Source: RPQJ01 sp963754125
GTDB taxonomy: Bacteria; Pseudomonadota; Gammaproteobacteria; Steroidobacterales; Steroidobacteraceae
Assembly: GCA_963754125.1 (NCBI GenBank)
Contig: CAVWEX010000001.1
Coordinates: 558,001 to 622,000, forward strand
Length of the DNA: 64,000 nucleotides
Reading direction: 5' to 3'
Shown: in pieces, positions 47,001 to 59,077 of the stretch
Layout of the letters: every line of letters starts with the position of its first letter
Position numbering within the stretch: the stretch's first letter is position 1
Program-made: the position numbers and the translations under genes
The notes under the pieces: generated by a model
Databases searched by the model: none
What the model was told of the DNA's origin: nothing
Seen by the model: only the letters and a program-made list of their open reading frames with translations

Positions 47001-48082
47001 ATGAAATCCGCACGCGTCCACGCCTTTACGCAACATCCCGCCGACATCCGGATCGAGGATGTCCCGGTGCCGGAACCGGGCCCGGGACAGGTTCGCGTGC
47101 GCATGCTGCTGCAGTCCGGTGAATCCATCGGATTTCCAGTACGTGCGCGGCACGTATTACCAGGCGCTCGAGCGGATCATCTGGAACCAGCGGCGGAGCG
47201 ATGCCGATCGGCGCGTGTGCTTCGATCCCGACCGTACGGTCGAATGCCCGGTTCCGCCCTACGCGCTCGGCGGCGAAGGGGTCGGCGTCGTCGATGCCGG
47301 TGGCGGCGGATTCCTGGCCAATCACCTCAAGGGCAAGCGCGTCGCGGTGGCCGGCGGCCCGCCGAACGGGACCTGGCAGGAATTCACGGTCGTCGACGCG
47401 AAGCGCGCGGTGGTCGTGCCCGACGAGCCTTGCCGACGAGCAGGCGGCCATGTACCTGACCAATCCGATCTCGGCCCACGTAATGGTCCGTGAAGTGCTG
47501 CAGGTGCCTCGCGACGGCTGGGTCCTGGTGACGGCGGCGGGATCCGCGCTCGGCAAGAGCGTGGTGCGCATCGGCAAACTGGACGGCTTTCGGACGATCT
47601 GCGTCGTGCGCTCCGGCGCGAACACCGCGGAACTCGCGGCACTCGGCGCCGATGCGGTGATCGAGACCGATCGCCATGACGTCGTGGCCGAGGTGGCGCG
47701 CCTGACCGCAGGCCGGGGTGTCGGCTCGGCCCTCGATTGCGTGGGCGGCAGGCTCGCGGGCGAGGTCGTGCGTTGCCTCGGACTCAACGGCCAGTTGGTG
47801 ATCTACGGCACCCTCGCCGACCGCCCGATCGAGATCCCGTCGCGCGACCTGATGATGCCGGTGGCGCAGGTGACTGGCTTCTACCTGGGGAACTGGATGG
47901 CGCGGCAGTCGCCGCTCAAGCTGCTGGGCGTGCTGCGCGCGGTCAAGCGATTGACCGCCGCGGGCGTCTTCCAGACGGACGTGGGCGAGACCTACCCGCT
48001 CGACCAGGCGGCGACTGCGGTGGCGGCGTCGCTCGAGCCGGGCCGGACGGGCAAGGTCATGCTGCGCATCGGTTCGCGATAG
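47001..48082 (+). CDS. Zinc-less MDR/quinone-oxidoreductase-like dehydrogenase, two frameshifts as read
   Basis: A medium-chain dehydrogenase/reductase of about 360 residues: N-terminal GroES-like part (MKSARVHAFTQHPADIRIEDVPVP, NPSDFQYVRGTYYQ, PYALGGEGVGVVDAGG) and Rossmann part with WVLVTAAGSALGKSVVRIGKL and ALDCVGGRLAGEVVRCLG. No structural-zinc cysteines are seen, as in quinone oxidoreductase and trans-2-enoyl-CoA reductase (MECR-like) branches. Breaks near 47122 and 47430 are single-base. The substrate is unknown. It precedes the AGCS symporter gene by 128 bp. Confidence 0.8.
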
Positions 48083-48141
48083 ACGACGGGCTGTTCGCAG
48101 GCCGACACGCTGGCGGGCGGCAAGGCGATCGAGTAAAAAGC

Positions 48142-48161
48142 GTCGCGGCCCCATCCGCGAC
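48142..48161. other. Short perfect hairpin upstream of the AGCS symporter gene
   Basis: GTCGCGG (48142-48148), a 6-base loop and CCGCGAC (48155-48161) form a perfect 7-bp stem. It is flanked on its left by AAAAAG, so on the minus strand the stem would be followed by CTTTTT, terminator-like; but both flanking genes are on the plus strand. Its role is unclear. Confidence 0.35.
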
Positions 48162-48210
48162 CGCGGCATCCATGCCGGCCCACCCGCCCAACTGACCCCA
48201 GGAACAACCG

Positions 48211-49566
48211 ATGCAATCCTTCCAGGCCTGGATGAACACGCTGAACGGCATCGTCTGGGGTCCGGCCATGCTGGTGCTGATCCTGGGCACCGGCTTCTAC
48301 CTGCAGGTGCGGCTCGGCGGCATGCCCCTGCGCCGCATCGGCAGCGGACTCAGGCTCGTCTGGCGCGGGCGCGTCGGCGACGTCGACGGCCACGGCGAGG
48401 TGAGCCCGTTCGCCGCACTGATGACCTGCCTCGCGGCGACGATCGGCGTCGGAAACATCGCGGGCGTCGCCACCGCGATCGCGCTCGGCGGCCCCGGCGC
48501 GGTGTTCTGGATGTGGATGACGGCGCTGGTCGGCATGGCCACCAAGTACGCCGAAGTCGTGCTCGCCGTGCATTTCCGCGAGAAGGATGCGGACGGCCGC
48601 TGGGTCGGTGGCCCGATGTACGCGATCCGCAAGGGGCTGGGCGCACGCTGGGCCTGGCTCGGCACCGCGTTCGCGCTGTTCGGCGGCCTGGCCGGCTTCG
48701 GCATCGGCAACATGGTGCAGTCGAACAGCATCGCGGCCGCGATGCAGTCCTCGTTCGGCTGGAGCCCGACCGCGACCGGAATCGTGCTGTTCGTGCTGAC
48801 GGCCGCGGTCATCCTGGGCGGCATCCAGCGCATCTCGGCCGTCGCGAACTGGCTGGTGCCGTTCATGGCCGTGGGCTACATCGTGGCGGCACTGATCGTG
48901 GTCATCGCGCACGCGTCGGAAGTCCCGGCCGCGGTCGCCACGATCGTGACGCACGCCTTCACGCCGACCGCCGCCACCGGCGGCTTTGCCGGCGCCGCCG
49001 TGATGGCCGCCATCCGCTACGGTGTCGCGCGCGGGATCTTCTCGAACGAGGCGGGGCTCGGCACGGCGGGCATCGCGCAGTCGGCCGGCGTCACCTCGAA
49101 CCCGGTGCGCAGCGGCCTGATCGGCATGATGGGCACGTTTTTCGACACCATCGTCGTCTGCTCCATGACGGGCATCGCGATCGTCGTGTCCGGCGTGTGG
49201 ACGAGCGGAGAAACGGGCGCCGTGCTCACGCAGCTCGCGTTCCAGAGCGCGATGCCGGGCATCGGCGACGAGATCGTCGCGATCGCGCTCGCGATCTTCG
49301 CGCTCACCACCATCTTCGGCTGGAGCTTCTACGGCGAGCGCTGCTGGAACTACCTGCTCGGACCGCGCTCGATCCTCCCGTTCCGGGTGCTTTGGACGAT
49401 CGCGGTGTTCCTCGGCGCGATCACGCACCTCGACCTGGCCTGGACCATCGCCGACACGCTGAACGCCCTCATGGCCGTGCCGAACCTCGTCGCACTGCTC
49501 GCGCTGGCGCCGGTCGTCGTGCGCCTGACGCGCGAGCAGCTGCGCGCCGCACTGGACGTGCGCTGA
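48211..49566 (+). CDS. AGCS-family sodium:alanine/glycine symporter
   Basis: A 451-residue inner-membrane symporter with about 11 helices. The family signature appears in SPFAALMTCLAATIGVGNIAGVATAIALGGPGAVFWMW, followed by GGPMYAIRKGLGARW, YGVARGIFSNEAGLGTAGIAQS and FGWSFYGERCWNYLLG. It imports alanine or glycine with Na+. The frame is intact. AGGA lies 8 bases before ATG 48211. The preceding 128 bp hold a 7-bp hairpin but no glycine-riboswitch-like fold that I could recognise. Confidence 0.93.
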   Translation: MQSFQAWMNTLNGIVWGPAMLVLILGTGFYLQVRLGGMPLRRIGSGLRLVWRGRVGDVDGHGEVSPFAALMTCLAATIGVGNIAGVATAIALGGPGAVFWMWMTALVGMATKYAEVVLAVHFREKDADGRWVGGPMYAIRKGLGARWAWLGTAFALFGGLAGFGIGNMVQSNSIAAAMQSSFGWSPTATGIVLFVLTAAVILGGIQRISAVANWLVPFMAVGYIVAALIVVIAHASEVPAAVATIVTHAFTPTAATGGFAGAAVMAAIRYGVARGIFSNEAGLGTAGIAQSAGVTSNPVRSGLIGMMGTFFDTIVVCSMTGIAIVVSGVWTSGETGAVLTQLAFQSAMPGIGDEIVAIALAIFALTTIFGWSFYGERCWNYLLGPRSILPFRVLWTIAVFLGAITHLDLAWTIADTLNALMAVPNLVALLALAPVVVRLTREQLRAALDVR

Positions 49567-49567
49567 T

Positions 49568-50017
49568 TCAGCCGGCCGGAGCGGCCTTGCAGACGTAGTC
49601 GAGCAGCTCGCCGAACACCGTGCGCTCCTCCGCCGGGAGCCACTGCATGTTCTTGTCCTTGGACGTCGCCTTCTGCACGACCTCGCCCTGCAGGTCGGCG
49701 CCGGAGTAGGCCCGCAGTTCCTTCATGCCGATTCTTCGCTGGGCGCAGTCGAAGCGGTAGAGGCTGCGCGTCGAGAGGTAGCTCTTGTCCTTCTTTGCAG
49801 CCGGCTGCGCCTGCGCGTAGTTCTGCTTGACCCGGGCCTCGAGCTGGCCGTCGACGGTCGTGATGGAGGTCGTGTTCACGAACGCCTCCTGGTTGTCGGT
49901 CTTCGCGACCGACTGCCACTTGTCACCCGACGTGGCGTCCTGCGCCAGCGCGACACCCACCGGGCCGGCCAGCGCGAACGCGACCAGGGCCATCGACAAG
50001 GAATTCCCGTAACGCAT
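49568..50017 (-). CDS. Surface-adhesin-E-like small exported protein
   Basis: A 149-residue protein with a signal peptide (residues 1-25, ending in ALAQ). The mature part has the spaced pattern of the surface-adhesin protein E-like family: KWQSVAKTDNQEAFVNTTSI, ARVKQNYAQAQ, RSLYRFDCAQRRIGMKELRAYSG and a C-terminal GELLDYVCK. Two Cys (in FDC and YVC) can form the typical disulfide. Function beyond an envelope location is unknown. It ends one base after the convergent AGCS gene and diverges from the enoyl-CoA hydratase gene. Confidence 0.72.
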   Translation of the reverse strand: MRYGNSLSMALVAFALAGPVGVALAQDATSGDKWQSVAKTDNQEAFVNTTSITTVDGQLEARVKQNYAQAQPAAKKDKSYLSTRSLYRFDCAQRRIGMKELRAYSGADLQGEVVQKATSKDKNMQWLPAEERTVFGELLDYVCKAAPAG

Positions 50018-50148
50018 GCAAGGTCTCCTCGCGCCACACCGGCGCCGGCGACAAGTGTACGGCCGGACTCGTATGCTGCGAAGCTCGCCGGCGACGACGG
50101 CGAACCGCGCCGCGCCATCGGCGCACCGAATGACTTCGAGGAGACGCT

Positions 50149-50925
50149 ATGGACGACATCCTGCTGACCGACATCCGCGACGGCGTCGCGACCCTGACAC
50201 TCAACCGGCCCCGCCAGATGAACGCACTGTCGGCCGAGCTCCGCGGCCGCTTCGGCGCGGCGCTCGAGGCGCTCGGCAAGGACGAATCCGTGGCGGTCGT
50301 GATCATCACCGGGGCCGGCGAGAAGGCCTTCACCGCCGGCGTGGACCTGAAGGAACTGGAGACCGCCCCGCTCACCGACGAGGAACTCGGGCCCGACGGT
50401 CCGGTGAGCCGCGCCTTCCGGGCACTCGGCAAGCCGACGATCGCCGCGGTCAACGGCTTTGCCATCACGGGGGGCATGGAGCTCGCGATCAACTGCGACA
50501 TCCTCGTCGCCTCGACCCATGCGCGCTTCGCGGACACGCACGCGCGCGTCGGCATCGTGCCAGGCTGGGGGATGTCGCAGATCCTGCCGCGGCTCATCGG
50601 GCCGGTACGCGCCCGCTACATGAGCTACACGGGCAACTTCGTGGACGCGGCGACCGCCAAGGCCTGGGGCCTCGTGCTCGAGGTGCTGCCGCCCGACGAG
50701 CTGCTGCCCTGGTGCCAGAAGCTCGCTGCGGAGATCGCGAGCTGCGACCGCGCGACCCTGGCCGACGTCCGCCGCGCCATCAACGGCGGGCTCGAGACGA
50801 CGCTCGAGGCCGGCCTCGCGCTCGAGGGACGGCTCAGCAAGGCGGCAACCCTCCGCATGGACCGCTCGAAGTTCGCCGCCACCCGCGAGGCCGTGATGTC
50901 GCGCGGCAAGGAGCAGTCGAGCTGA
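50149..50925 (+). CDS. Enoyl-CoA hydratase/isomerase family protein
   Basis: A 258-residue crotonase-fold enzyme: VATLTLNRPRQMNALSAEL, VVIITGAGEKAFTAGVDLKELE (first oxyanion-hole segment) and AAVNGFAITGGMELAINCDI (second). One of the two catalytic Glu positions of classical hydratases is replaced (HARVGIVPGWGMSQ, with no clear second Glu), so isomerase, hydrolase or other crotonase activity is possible. It lies 46 bp upstream of the merR start and may be regulated with it. Confidence 0.88.
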   Translation: MDDILLTDIRDGVATLTLNRPRQMNALSAELRGRFGAALEALGKDESVAVVIITGAGEKAFTAGVDLKELETAPLTDEELGPDGPVSRAFRALGKPTIAAVNGFAITGGMELAINCDILVASTHARFADTHARVGIVPGWGMSQILPRLIGPVRARYMSYTGNFVDAATAKAWGLVLEVLPPDELLPWCQKLAAEIASCDRATLADVRRAINGGLETTLEAGLALEGRLSKAATLRMDRSKFAATREAVMSRGKEQSS

Positions 50926-50948
50926 TCGGCACCAGGATCGCGGCCGGC

Positions 50949-50962
50949 AAAGTGTATAGTGT
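50949..50962. promoter_or_regulatory. 14-bp motif AAAGTGTATAGTGT shared with the ferredoxin-reductase promoter
   Basis: The 14 bases at 50949-50962 are identical to 56702-56715. Both contain TATAGT, a -10-like hexamer, and both lie just ahead of a gene (merR here, the reductase gene there). An exact AT-rich 14-mer is unlikely by chance in such GC-rich DNA. The flanking AGTG and CACT (50951-50954, 50963-50966) give an imperfect dyad. A shared operator, possibly for the MerR protein, is inference. Confidence 0.6.
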
Positions 50963-50970
50963 CACTCCAC

Positions 50971-51798
50971 ATGAAGCCGACCGCGACCCGCCGACGACCC
51001 GTTCGTGGCACGAGCCGCCGCACGCCGGCCGATGCCGCCGATCGTGCCGCCGCGCCTGAACCTGCCGCGGCGATCGAGCCGCGGCTGCGCATGCGCGACC
51101 TCGTCCGCGAGAGCGGCCTGCCGCGCGAGACCATCCACTTCTACAAGCTGCAGGGCCTGCTGCCGGAGCCGGTCAAGACCGGCCGCAACACCGCGCTGTA
51201 CACGCAGGAGCACGTCGAGCGCCTGCGCCGCATCCGCGAGCTGCAGGAACGGCAGTTCCTGCCGCTGAAGGCGATCCGCGCGGTGCTCGAGGACACGGAC
51301 GAGGAAGGCTTCACGCCGGACCAGGAGGACCTCGTGCGGCAGGTGCGGGCCAGCCTCGCCGGCTGGGCCGGCGCCCAGCAGCGGCCGACCGTCGCGGTCG
51401 CGGACCTCGTGCCCGCGCGCGTGTCGCGACGCGAGCTGCGTGAACTCGTGGACGCCGACCTGGTCGCGGTGCACGGCTCCGGGTCGGGCGCGCGCGTTTC
51501 CGAGGACGACGCGGTCATCCTCGAGTGCTGGGCGCAGTTCAAGGAGGCGGGTCTCGGTCCCGACCAGGGCGTGAACCCGGCGGAGCTTCGGCTGTACGAC
51601 GAGGCGATGGAGCGCCTGATCGCCCGCGAGGCGCGCATGGCGCTGCGCGCACGCGCCGGGGCGCCGGCCGAGGACCTCTCGCGCACGGTCGAGCAGATCG
51701 GCCCCGTGATCGGACGCCTGCTCGGCGCCATGCACCGCAAGCGCATGCGGCGATTCCTCGCGGAGGTCGGCGGCAACGGCGACACGGCGCCGGACTGA
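50971..51798 (+). CDS. MerR-family transcriptional regulator
   Basis: A 275-residue regulator. After an Arg/Ala/Pro-rich N-terminal extension of 40 residues comes a MerR winged helix (RMRDLVRESGLPRETIHFYKLQGLLPEP, YTQEHVERLRRIRELQ) and a long helical effector region without obvious metal-binding cysteines, so a small-molecule or lipid signal is likelier than a metal. A GTG at 50959 would start inside the shared 14-bp motif, so ATG 50971 is preferred. If TATAGT at 50955-50960 is the -10, the mRNA would be nearly leaderless, and ATG 51091 (MRDLVRES) becomes an alternative start. Confidence 0.86.
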   Translation: MKPTATRRRPVRGTSRRTPADAADRAAAPEPAAAIEPRLRMRDLVRESGLPRETIHFYKLQGLLPEPVKTGRNTALYTQEHVERLRRIRELQERQFLPLKAIRAVLEDTDEEGFTPDQEDLVRQVRASLAGWAGAQQRPTVAVADLVPARVSRRELRELVDADLVAVHGSGSGARVSEDDAVILECWAQFKEAGLGPDQGVNPAELRLYDEAMERLIAREARMALRARAGAPAEDLSRTVEQIGPVIGRLLGAMHRKRMRRFLAEVGGNGDTAPD

Positions 51799-51973
51799 AC
51801 CCTTCGGGCTCGAAGAGATCGCTGCTGCAGGTCAGCGCAGCACGCGCCAGCGATCACCGGGACGACGGGCTGTCGCCCCGCTCAACGGATCTTTGCGAAA
51901 CTTGACGACAGGACGATGGTCGACCTGCTGCAATGGCGTCGTGCAGGTAAACCCAATTCGCGGAGTCGCAGGC

Positions 51974-53426
51974 ATGAGCGCAGGCCGAGCCCGCCCGTGG
52001 ATCGTCCTCGCGAGCGCGAGTCTCGCCGGATGCATCACCGTCGGTCCCGATTACGAGTCGCCCGCGACGGCCGTGCCGGCCGCATGGACGAGGCTCGACT
52101 CCGTGTCGGCGCCCGCGATCGAGGTGACCGCCGCCGGCGACCTCGAGCGAGTGGTGGCTGCGCCTCGACGACCCGCTGCTGTCGGAACTCGTCGCCGAGG
52201 CGGTGCGCTCCGCCCCGGACCTCAAGAGCGCCGAGGCTCGCCTGCGAGAGGCGCGCGCACGACGGGGCGTCGCCGCCGCCGACTTCTACCCGGGTGTAGG
52301 CGCTTCCGCCGCGGCGAGCCGGAACCGGTCGAGCGAGGAGACCGGCAGCGGCACCACGCGCGAGTTGTATGCGGCGGGCTTCGATGCCCGCTGGGAGCTG
52401 GACGTGTTCGGCGGCACGCGACGCAGCGTGGAGGCGGCCGATGCCGACGTCGAGTCCGCGGCCGCAAGCCTCGAGGACACGCAGGTCACGCTGGCCGCCG
52501 AGGTGGCGGCGAACTACGTCGAGGTCCGCGCCCAGCAGGCCCTGATCCGCATCGCACGCGACAACCTCGACAGCCAGTCGGAAACGCTGCAGATCACCGA
52601 GTGGCGCGAGCAGGCGGGACTCGCGACGCGCCCAGGAAGTCGAGCAGGCGCGCACCAACCGCGAGCGGACGCGGGCGCTGATCCCGAGCCTCGAGACCAG
52701 CCTCGCCGAGGCGGAGCACCGGCTGGACGTGCTTCTGGGACTGACACCGGGTTCGCTGCACGCGCGGCTTGCGCCGACTGAGACCCTGCCCCGTATTCCG
52801 GACGGGCTCGCGGTCGGCATCCCTGCCGACACGCTGCGCCAGCGCCCGGACGTTCGCGCCGCGGAGCGTCGGCTCGCGGCGGAAACCGCGCGCGTCGGGC
52901 GTGGCCGAGGCGGCGCGCTACCCGTCGTTCAGCCTGTCGGGCTCGGTCGGCGTCGAGGCGCTCACGATCGGCGCGCTCGACTCGAGCGGCGCCGGTACCT
53001 CGTCGCTGCTCGGCGGCATCACGGCGCCGATCTTCGAGGGCGGCCGCGCTGCGCAGCCAGGTCGCGATCCAGGACGCGGTGCGCGAGCAGGCCGAGGTGA
53101 GCTACACGCAGACGCTGCTCGGCGCGCTGGAGGACGTGGAGAACGCGCTCGTGGCGTTCGCGCGCAACCGCGAGCGCGATGCGGCGCTCACCGCCGCGGT
53201 CGAGTCGGCCCGCACGGCCTCGCGGCTCGCGCAGGCGCGCTACAGCGCCGGGCTGATCGACTTCCAGTCCGTGCTCGAGACCGACCGCACCGTGCTCGCC
53301 GTCGAGGAGAGCCTCGCGCGGACGCGCGCCGACGGCGTGCTCGCGGTCGTCCGCCTGTACAAATCGCTGGGCGGCGGCTGGTCACCCGCCTCCGCCTCCA
53401 CTTCGGCCGGCAAGGACAGTCCATGA
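51974..53426 (+). pseudogene. Outer-membrane efflux lipoprotein (RND/MacAB OMF family), multiple frameshifts as read
   Basis: Joined frames give about 480 residues of a NodT/OprM-type outer-membrane factor: a lipoprotein signal with lipobox SLAGC (residues 13-19 region), the CITVGPDYESPATAVPAAW opening, two coiled-coil repeats (SAEARLREARARRGVAAADFYP, AEHRLDVLLGLTPGSL) and the second-repeat YTQTLLGALEDVENALVAF to the stop at 53426. Single extra G or C bases break the frame near 52147, 52635, 52900 and 53052, while the sequence between stays fully conserved. It is the first gene of a tripartite efflux operon; its stop overlaps the ATG of the adaptor gene. Confidence 0.82.
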
Positions 53427-54722
53427 ACGCTCCCCTCCCCGGGCACGGCGCCGACAACGGCGCACTGCAGAAGCTCCTCGCCGCGGGTTCCAGCGGGGCC
53501 TCGTGGCGCCGCGGACTGTGGCTCGCCGGCGCCCTCCTCGTGATCGCCGTCGCGGGGATCCTGCTGCTGCGTTCCAGCAAGGATGCGCGCGGCCCCGAGC
53601 TACCGGACGGAACCCGCGACGATCGGCACGCTGGTGGTCACCGTGTCCGCCACCGGCAACCTGCAGCCGACCAACCAGGTCGAGGTCGGCAGCGAGCTGT
53701 CCGGGATCGTCGAGGCGGTGCTCGTCGACGACAACGACCGCGTGAAGACGCGGCCAGGTGCTGGCCCGGCTCGACGTGTCGAAGCTCGAGGACGCGATCG
53801 CGAGGTCGCGGGCGACGCCTGGCCTCGGCCGAGGCGCAGGTCGCGCAGGCCGCAGGCCACGGTCGCCGAGGCGCGCGCCAACGCTCGACGCGCTTCCGCG
53901 AGGTCGCGCGAGCTGTCGGGCGGCAAGGTGCCGTCGCAGCAGCGAGATGGACGGCGCCGAGGCCAACGCTGAAGCGGGCCGAGGCCGACGAGGCCAGCGC
54001 GCGGGCGGCGGTCGCGCAGGCGCGCGCGAACCTGCGCTCCGACGAGACCAACCTGCACAAGGCCAGCATCCGCTCGCCCATCGACGGCATCGTGCTCACG
54101 CGCCAGGTCGAGCCCGGGCCAGACGGTGGCGGCGTCGTTCCAGGCGCCGGTGCTGTTCACGCTCGCCGAGGACCTGGCGAAGATGGAACTGCAGGTGGAC
54201 GTGGACGAGGCCGACGTCGGCCAGGTGCAGGACGGCCAGCCGGCGACCTTCACGGTGGACGCGTAGCCGGGCCGCAAGTACACGGCGGTGATCACGCGCG
54301 TCGGCTTCGGCTCGCAGGAGAAGCGACGGCGTGATCTCCTATCCCACGGTGCTCGAGGTCGACAACGACGACCTGAGCCTGCGCCCCGGCATGACCGGCA
54401 CCGCGGAGATCACCACGCTGACGCGCGAGCAGGCGCTGCTGGTGCCGAACGCGGCGCTGCGCTTCACGCCGGCACCGGCCGCCGCAGCACGGCAGGCGCC
54501 CAGCCGCAGCGTCGTCGGCTCGCTGATGCCCCGGCCGCCGGCCACGACGCCTCGGGCGCAGGCGCCGGTCGAAGCACCGGCGACGCCGCGCGTGTGGGTG
54601 CTGCGCGACGGCGAGCCCGCGGCCGTCGACGTCGAGACCGGCGCCACGAACGGCAAGCGTCACCGAGATCGTCGGCGGCGACGCTGGAGGCCGGCATGGA
54701 GCTGATCACGGAAGTCGCGTGA
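53423..54722 (+). pseudogene. MacA-type periplasmic adaptor, many frameshifts and one in-frame stop as read
   Basis: Pieces join into a membrane-fusion protein: N-terminal helix RGLWLAGALLVIAVAGILLL, the lipoyl half VVTVSATGNLQPTNQVEVGSELSG, a helical hairpin rich in Ala/Glu, the second lipoyl half IRSPIDGIVLTRQVEPG, and the beta-barrel VISYPTVLEVDNDDLSLRPGMTGTAEI. At least seven single-base breaks lie between 53600 and 54665, and 54264-54266 reads TAG where the family has Tyr (DAYPGRKYTA). Such adaptors link an ABC permease to an outer-membrane factor. It starts with ATGA on the efflux lipoprotein gene. Confidence 0.78.
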
Positions 54723-54732
54723 GCAGCCCGAA

Positions 54733-55446
<714 letters not shown>

Positions 55447-55447
<1 letters not shown>

Positions 55448-56667
55448 TGCTGCTGGAACACCGTGCTGCTCGCACTGCGCGCGCATCCGCCGCAACCTGC
55501 TGCGCTCGTTCCTCACGGTGCTCGGCATCGTCATCGGCGTGGCCGCGGTGATCACCATGGTGACGCTCGGCAACGGCGCCACGCAGTCGGTGACGGACCA
55601 GATCTCCGAGCATGGGCAGCAACCTGCTGATCGTCGATCCCGGGCCAGCGCTTCGGGCCCGGCTCGCGACGGCGCAGCCGCTGCTTCAAGAGCGCGGACG
55701 CCGAGGCGATCGCGCAACCAGATCACGGCGGCCGAGCGCGTGGCGCCGATCGTCAGCACAGGCGGTGACGGCGGTCTACCAGGCCAAGAACTGGTCCACC
55801 GTCGTGACCGGGCACCAGCGAGTCCTACTTCGTGGCCGGCAACTGGACGCTCGCCGCGGGCCGCACCTTCACCGAGACCGAGGAGCGCGCCGGCACGGCC
55901 GTGTGCGTGATCGGCGAGACCGTGCGCGAGCAAGCTGTTCGGCACGCCAGAACCCGGTCGGCGAGCGAGATCCGCGTCAAGCAGTTCGCGTGCGAGGTCG
56001 ATCGGCCTGCTCGAGCCCAAGGGCCAGTCGGCGATGGGCTCGGACCAGGACGACACGGTGATCATGCCGCTGCGCACGGTGCAGCGACGCCTCACCGGCA
56101 GCCAGGACGTCAGCCGGCTCATCGTGTCGCGTGCGCGACGGCGCCTCGCATGGACTCGGTCAAGGAGCAGGTCGACGCTCCTGATGCGCGAGCGCCGCAA
56201 CATCGGCGACGACGAGGACGACGACTTCCACGTGATCGACACGCCGGCAGATCGCCGAGACGCTCACCAGCACCACGAAGATCCTGACCATGCTGCTCGG
56301 CGCCGTGGCCGCGGTCAGCCTGCTGGTCGGCGGCATCGGCATCATGAACATCATGCTGGTGTCGGTCACCGAGCGCACGCGCGAGATCGGCACGCGCCTC
56401 GCCATCGGCGCGCTCGAGCGCGAGGTGCTGCTGCAGTTCCTGGTCGAGGCGGTCGTGCTCGCCTGCCTCGGCGGGCTCGTCGGCATCGCGCTCGCCACCG
56501 GGGCGTCGATCGTGCTCGCGGGGCTGATGAAGGTGCCCTACCTGTTCGACCCGGGCATCAACCTGCTGTCGTTCGCCTTCGCCGCGGCGATCGGCGTGAT
56601 CTTCGGCTACTTCCCGGCGCGCCGGGCCGCCCGGCTCAACCCGATCGACGCGCTGCGGCACGAGTAG
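55447..56667 (+). pseudogene. MacB-type ABC transporter permease, many frameshifts as read
   Basis: Joined frames give about 400 residues: an N-terminal helix in LRSFLTVLGIVIGVAAVITMVTLGNGATQSVTDQI, a large periplasmic domain (FVAGNWTLAAGRTFTETEERAGTAVCVIGETV), and three C-terminal helices starting MLLGAVAAVSLLVGGIGIMNIMLVSVTERTREIGTRLAIGA, ending in the FtsX-type coupling segment ARRAARLNPIDALRHE. The last 380 bases are clean, whereas 55460-56280 contain about eight single-base breaks. With the preceding three genes it completes a tripartite MacAB-OMF pump. Confidence 0.82.
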
Positions 56668-56704
56668 GCCGGCGCCGGCGCCCGGCTTGCGCCGCCGGAC
56701 AAAA

Positions 56705-56723
56705 GTGTATAGTGTTTATACAC
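56705..56723. promoter_or_regulatory. Perfect palindrome GTGTATA-N5-TATACAC upstream of the reductase gene
   Basis: GTGTATA at 56705-56711 and TATACAC at 56717-56723 form a perfect 7-bp inverted repeat with a 5-bp spacer, 24 bp before ATG 56747. The left part (56702-56715) is identical to the motif ahead of merR. TATAGT at 56708-56713 could be the -10, so a bound protein would overlap the promoter. It is an excellent operator candidate; the cognate regulator is inferred to be the MerR protein. Confidence 0.72.
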
Positions 56724-56746
56724 ACTAGAACTTCGAGTCCATCGTC

Positions 56747-57873
56747 ATGCCGGGTGTTGCCGCGTTCGTCCGGGGCTGGTTCGCCGAGCCCCCGCCCCCC
56801 TTCGAGCTTCGCGAGGCCAGCGCCCGCTGGGGCCGCGGCCGGCCGCAGCAGGCGCGGCGCACGCTGCGCGTCGCCGAGGTGGTCCAGGAGACGCCCTCGA
56901 CGCGCACGTTCGTGCTCGCCGCGCCGGACGGCGGCGCGCCGAGCCTGGACTACCGGGCGGGCCAGCATCTCACGCTGGTGGTGGACGCGGACGGCGCGAC
57001 GCACCGACGCTGCTACTCGTTCTCGAGCTCGCCGCTGGCCGGCGGACTGCCGGCCATCACGGTCAAGCGCGTCCCGGAGGGCGTGGTCTCACGACTCCTG
57101 CACGAGCGCATCCGGGCGGGCGACACGCTCACCGTCCTCGAGCCGACCGGCGACTTCACGCTGGCGACCGACGCGACGCTCTCCCGCCACGTGGTGATGG
57201 TCGCGGGTGGCGTCGGCATCACGCCGCTCGCGAGCCTCGCCGAGACCGTGCTGCGTGCCGAGCCCGCGAGCCGAGTCACGCTGCTGACCGGCAACCGCCG
57301 GGAAGACGAGATCATATTTCGCGCGCGTCTCGATGCGCTCGCGGCGCAGTTCGGCCCGCGGCTCGCCGTACGCCACGCGCTGGACGACGCCCCGGACGCC
57401 TGGACGGGCCTGCGTGGCGTGCTCGATGGACCGCAGGTGCTGCGCGCGATCGACGACGAGCCGGCCGACGCCTGGTTCGTCTGCGGCCCCGAGCCGATGA
57501 TGCAGGGCGTGTGCGAGTCGCTGGCCGCGGCCGGCGTGCCGCGCGAGCGCATCCGCACCGAGCGCTTCGCGTACGCCTCGGCGAGCTCACCACGCGCATC
57601 CCGGACCACGCCGCGGAACTGCACTTCGCGACGAGCGGCCGGCGCGTCACCGCCCGCGCCGGCCAGACACTCCTGCAGGCCGGCCTCGAGGCCGGGATCG
57701 ACCTGCCCTCGAGCTGCACCATGGGCGGCTGCGGTGCCTGCAAGGTCCGCAAGCTCGAGGGCAGCGTCGTGATGAGCGAGCCCAACTGCCTGAGCGAAAC
57801 CGAGCGCGAGGCGGGCTACGTGCTCGCCTGCTGCGCATACGCCGACACCAACCTGGTCATCGAGGGATTCTGA
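56747..57873 (+). CDS. Ferredoxin-NAD(P) reductase with C-terminal [2Fe-2S] domain, one frameshift as read
   Basis: An about 375-residue electron-transfer protein of the PaaE/phthalate-dioxygenase-reductase-like class. FAD binding RCYSFSSSPLAG, NAD binding MVAGGVGITPLASLAETVL, the nicotinamide-side VCGPEPMMQGVCESLA, and a plant-type [2Fe-2S] domain SSCTMGGCGACKVRKLEG (C-x4-C-x2-C) with the fourth Cys in YVLACCAYAD. An N-terminal extension of about 40 residues precedes the FAD domain. The frame breaks near 57580. Stop and next ATG are separated by 2 bases, so it is the obvious electron donor for the diiron protein that follows. Confidence 0.86.
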
Positions 57874-57875
57874 AC

Positions 57876-59045
<1,170 letters not shown>

Positions 59046-59077
59046 ACCGGGACGGCGGGGACTTGGGGGAGATGACC

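Noticed and set aside
48083..48210. Glycine riboswitch or terminator ahead of the AGCS symporter
   Set aside because: The leader has only one short hairpin and none of the tandem glycine-aptamer pattern; the T-run lies on the strand opposite to both flanking genes.
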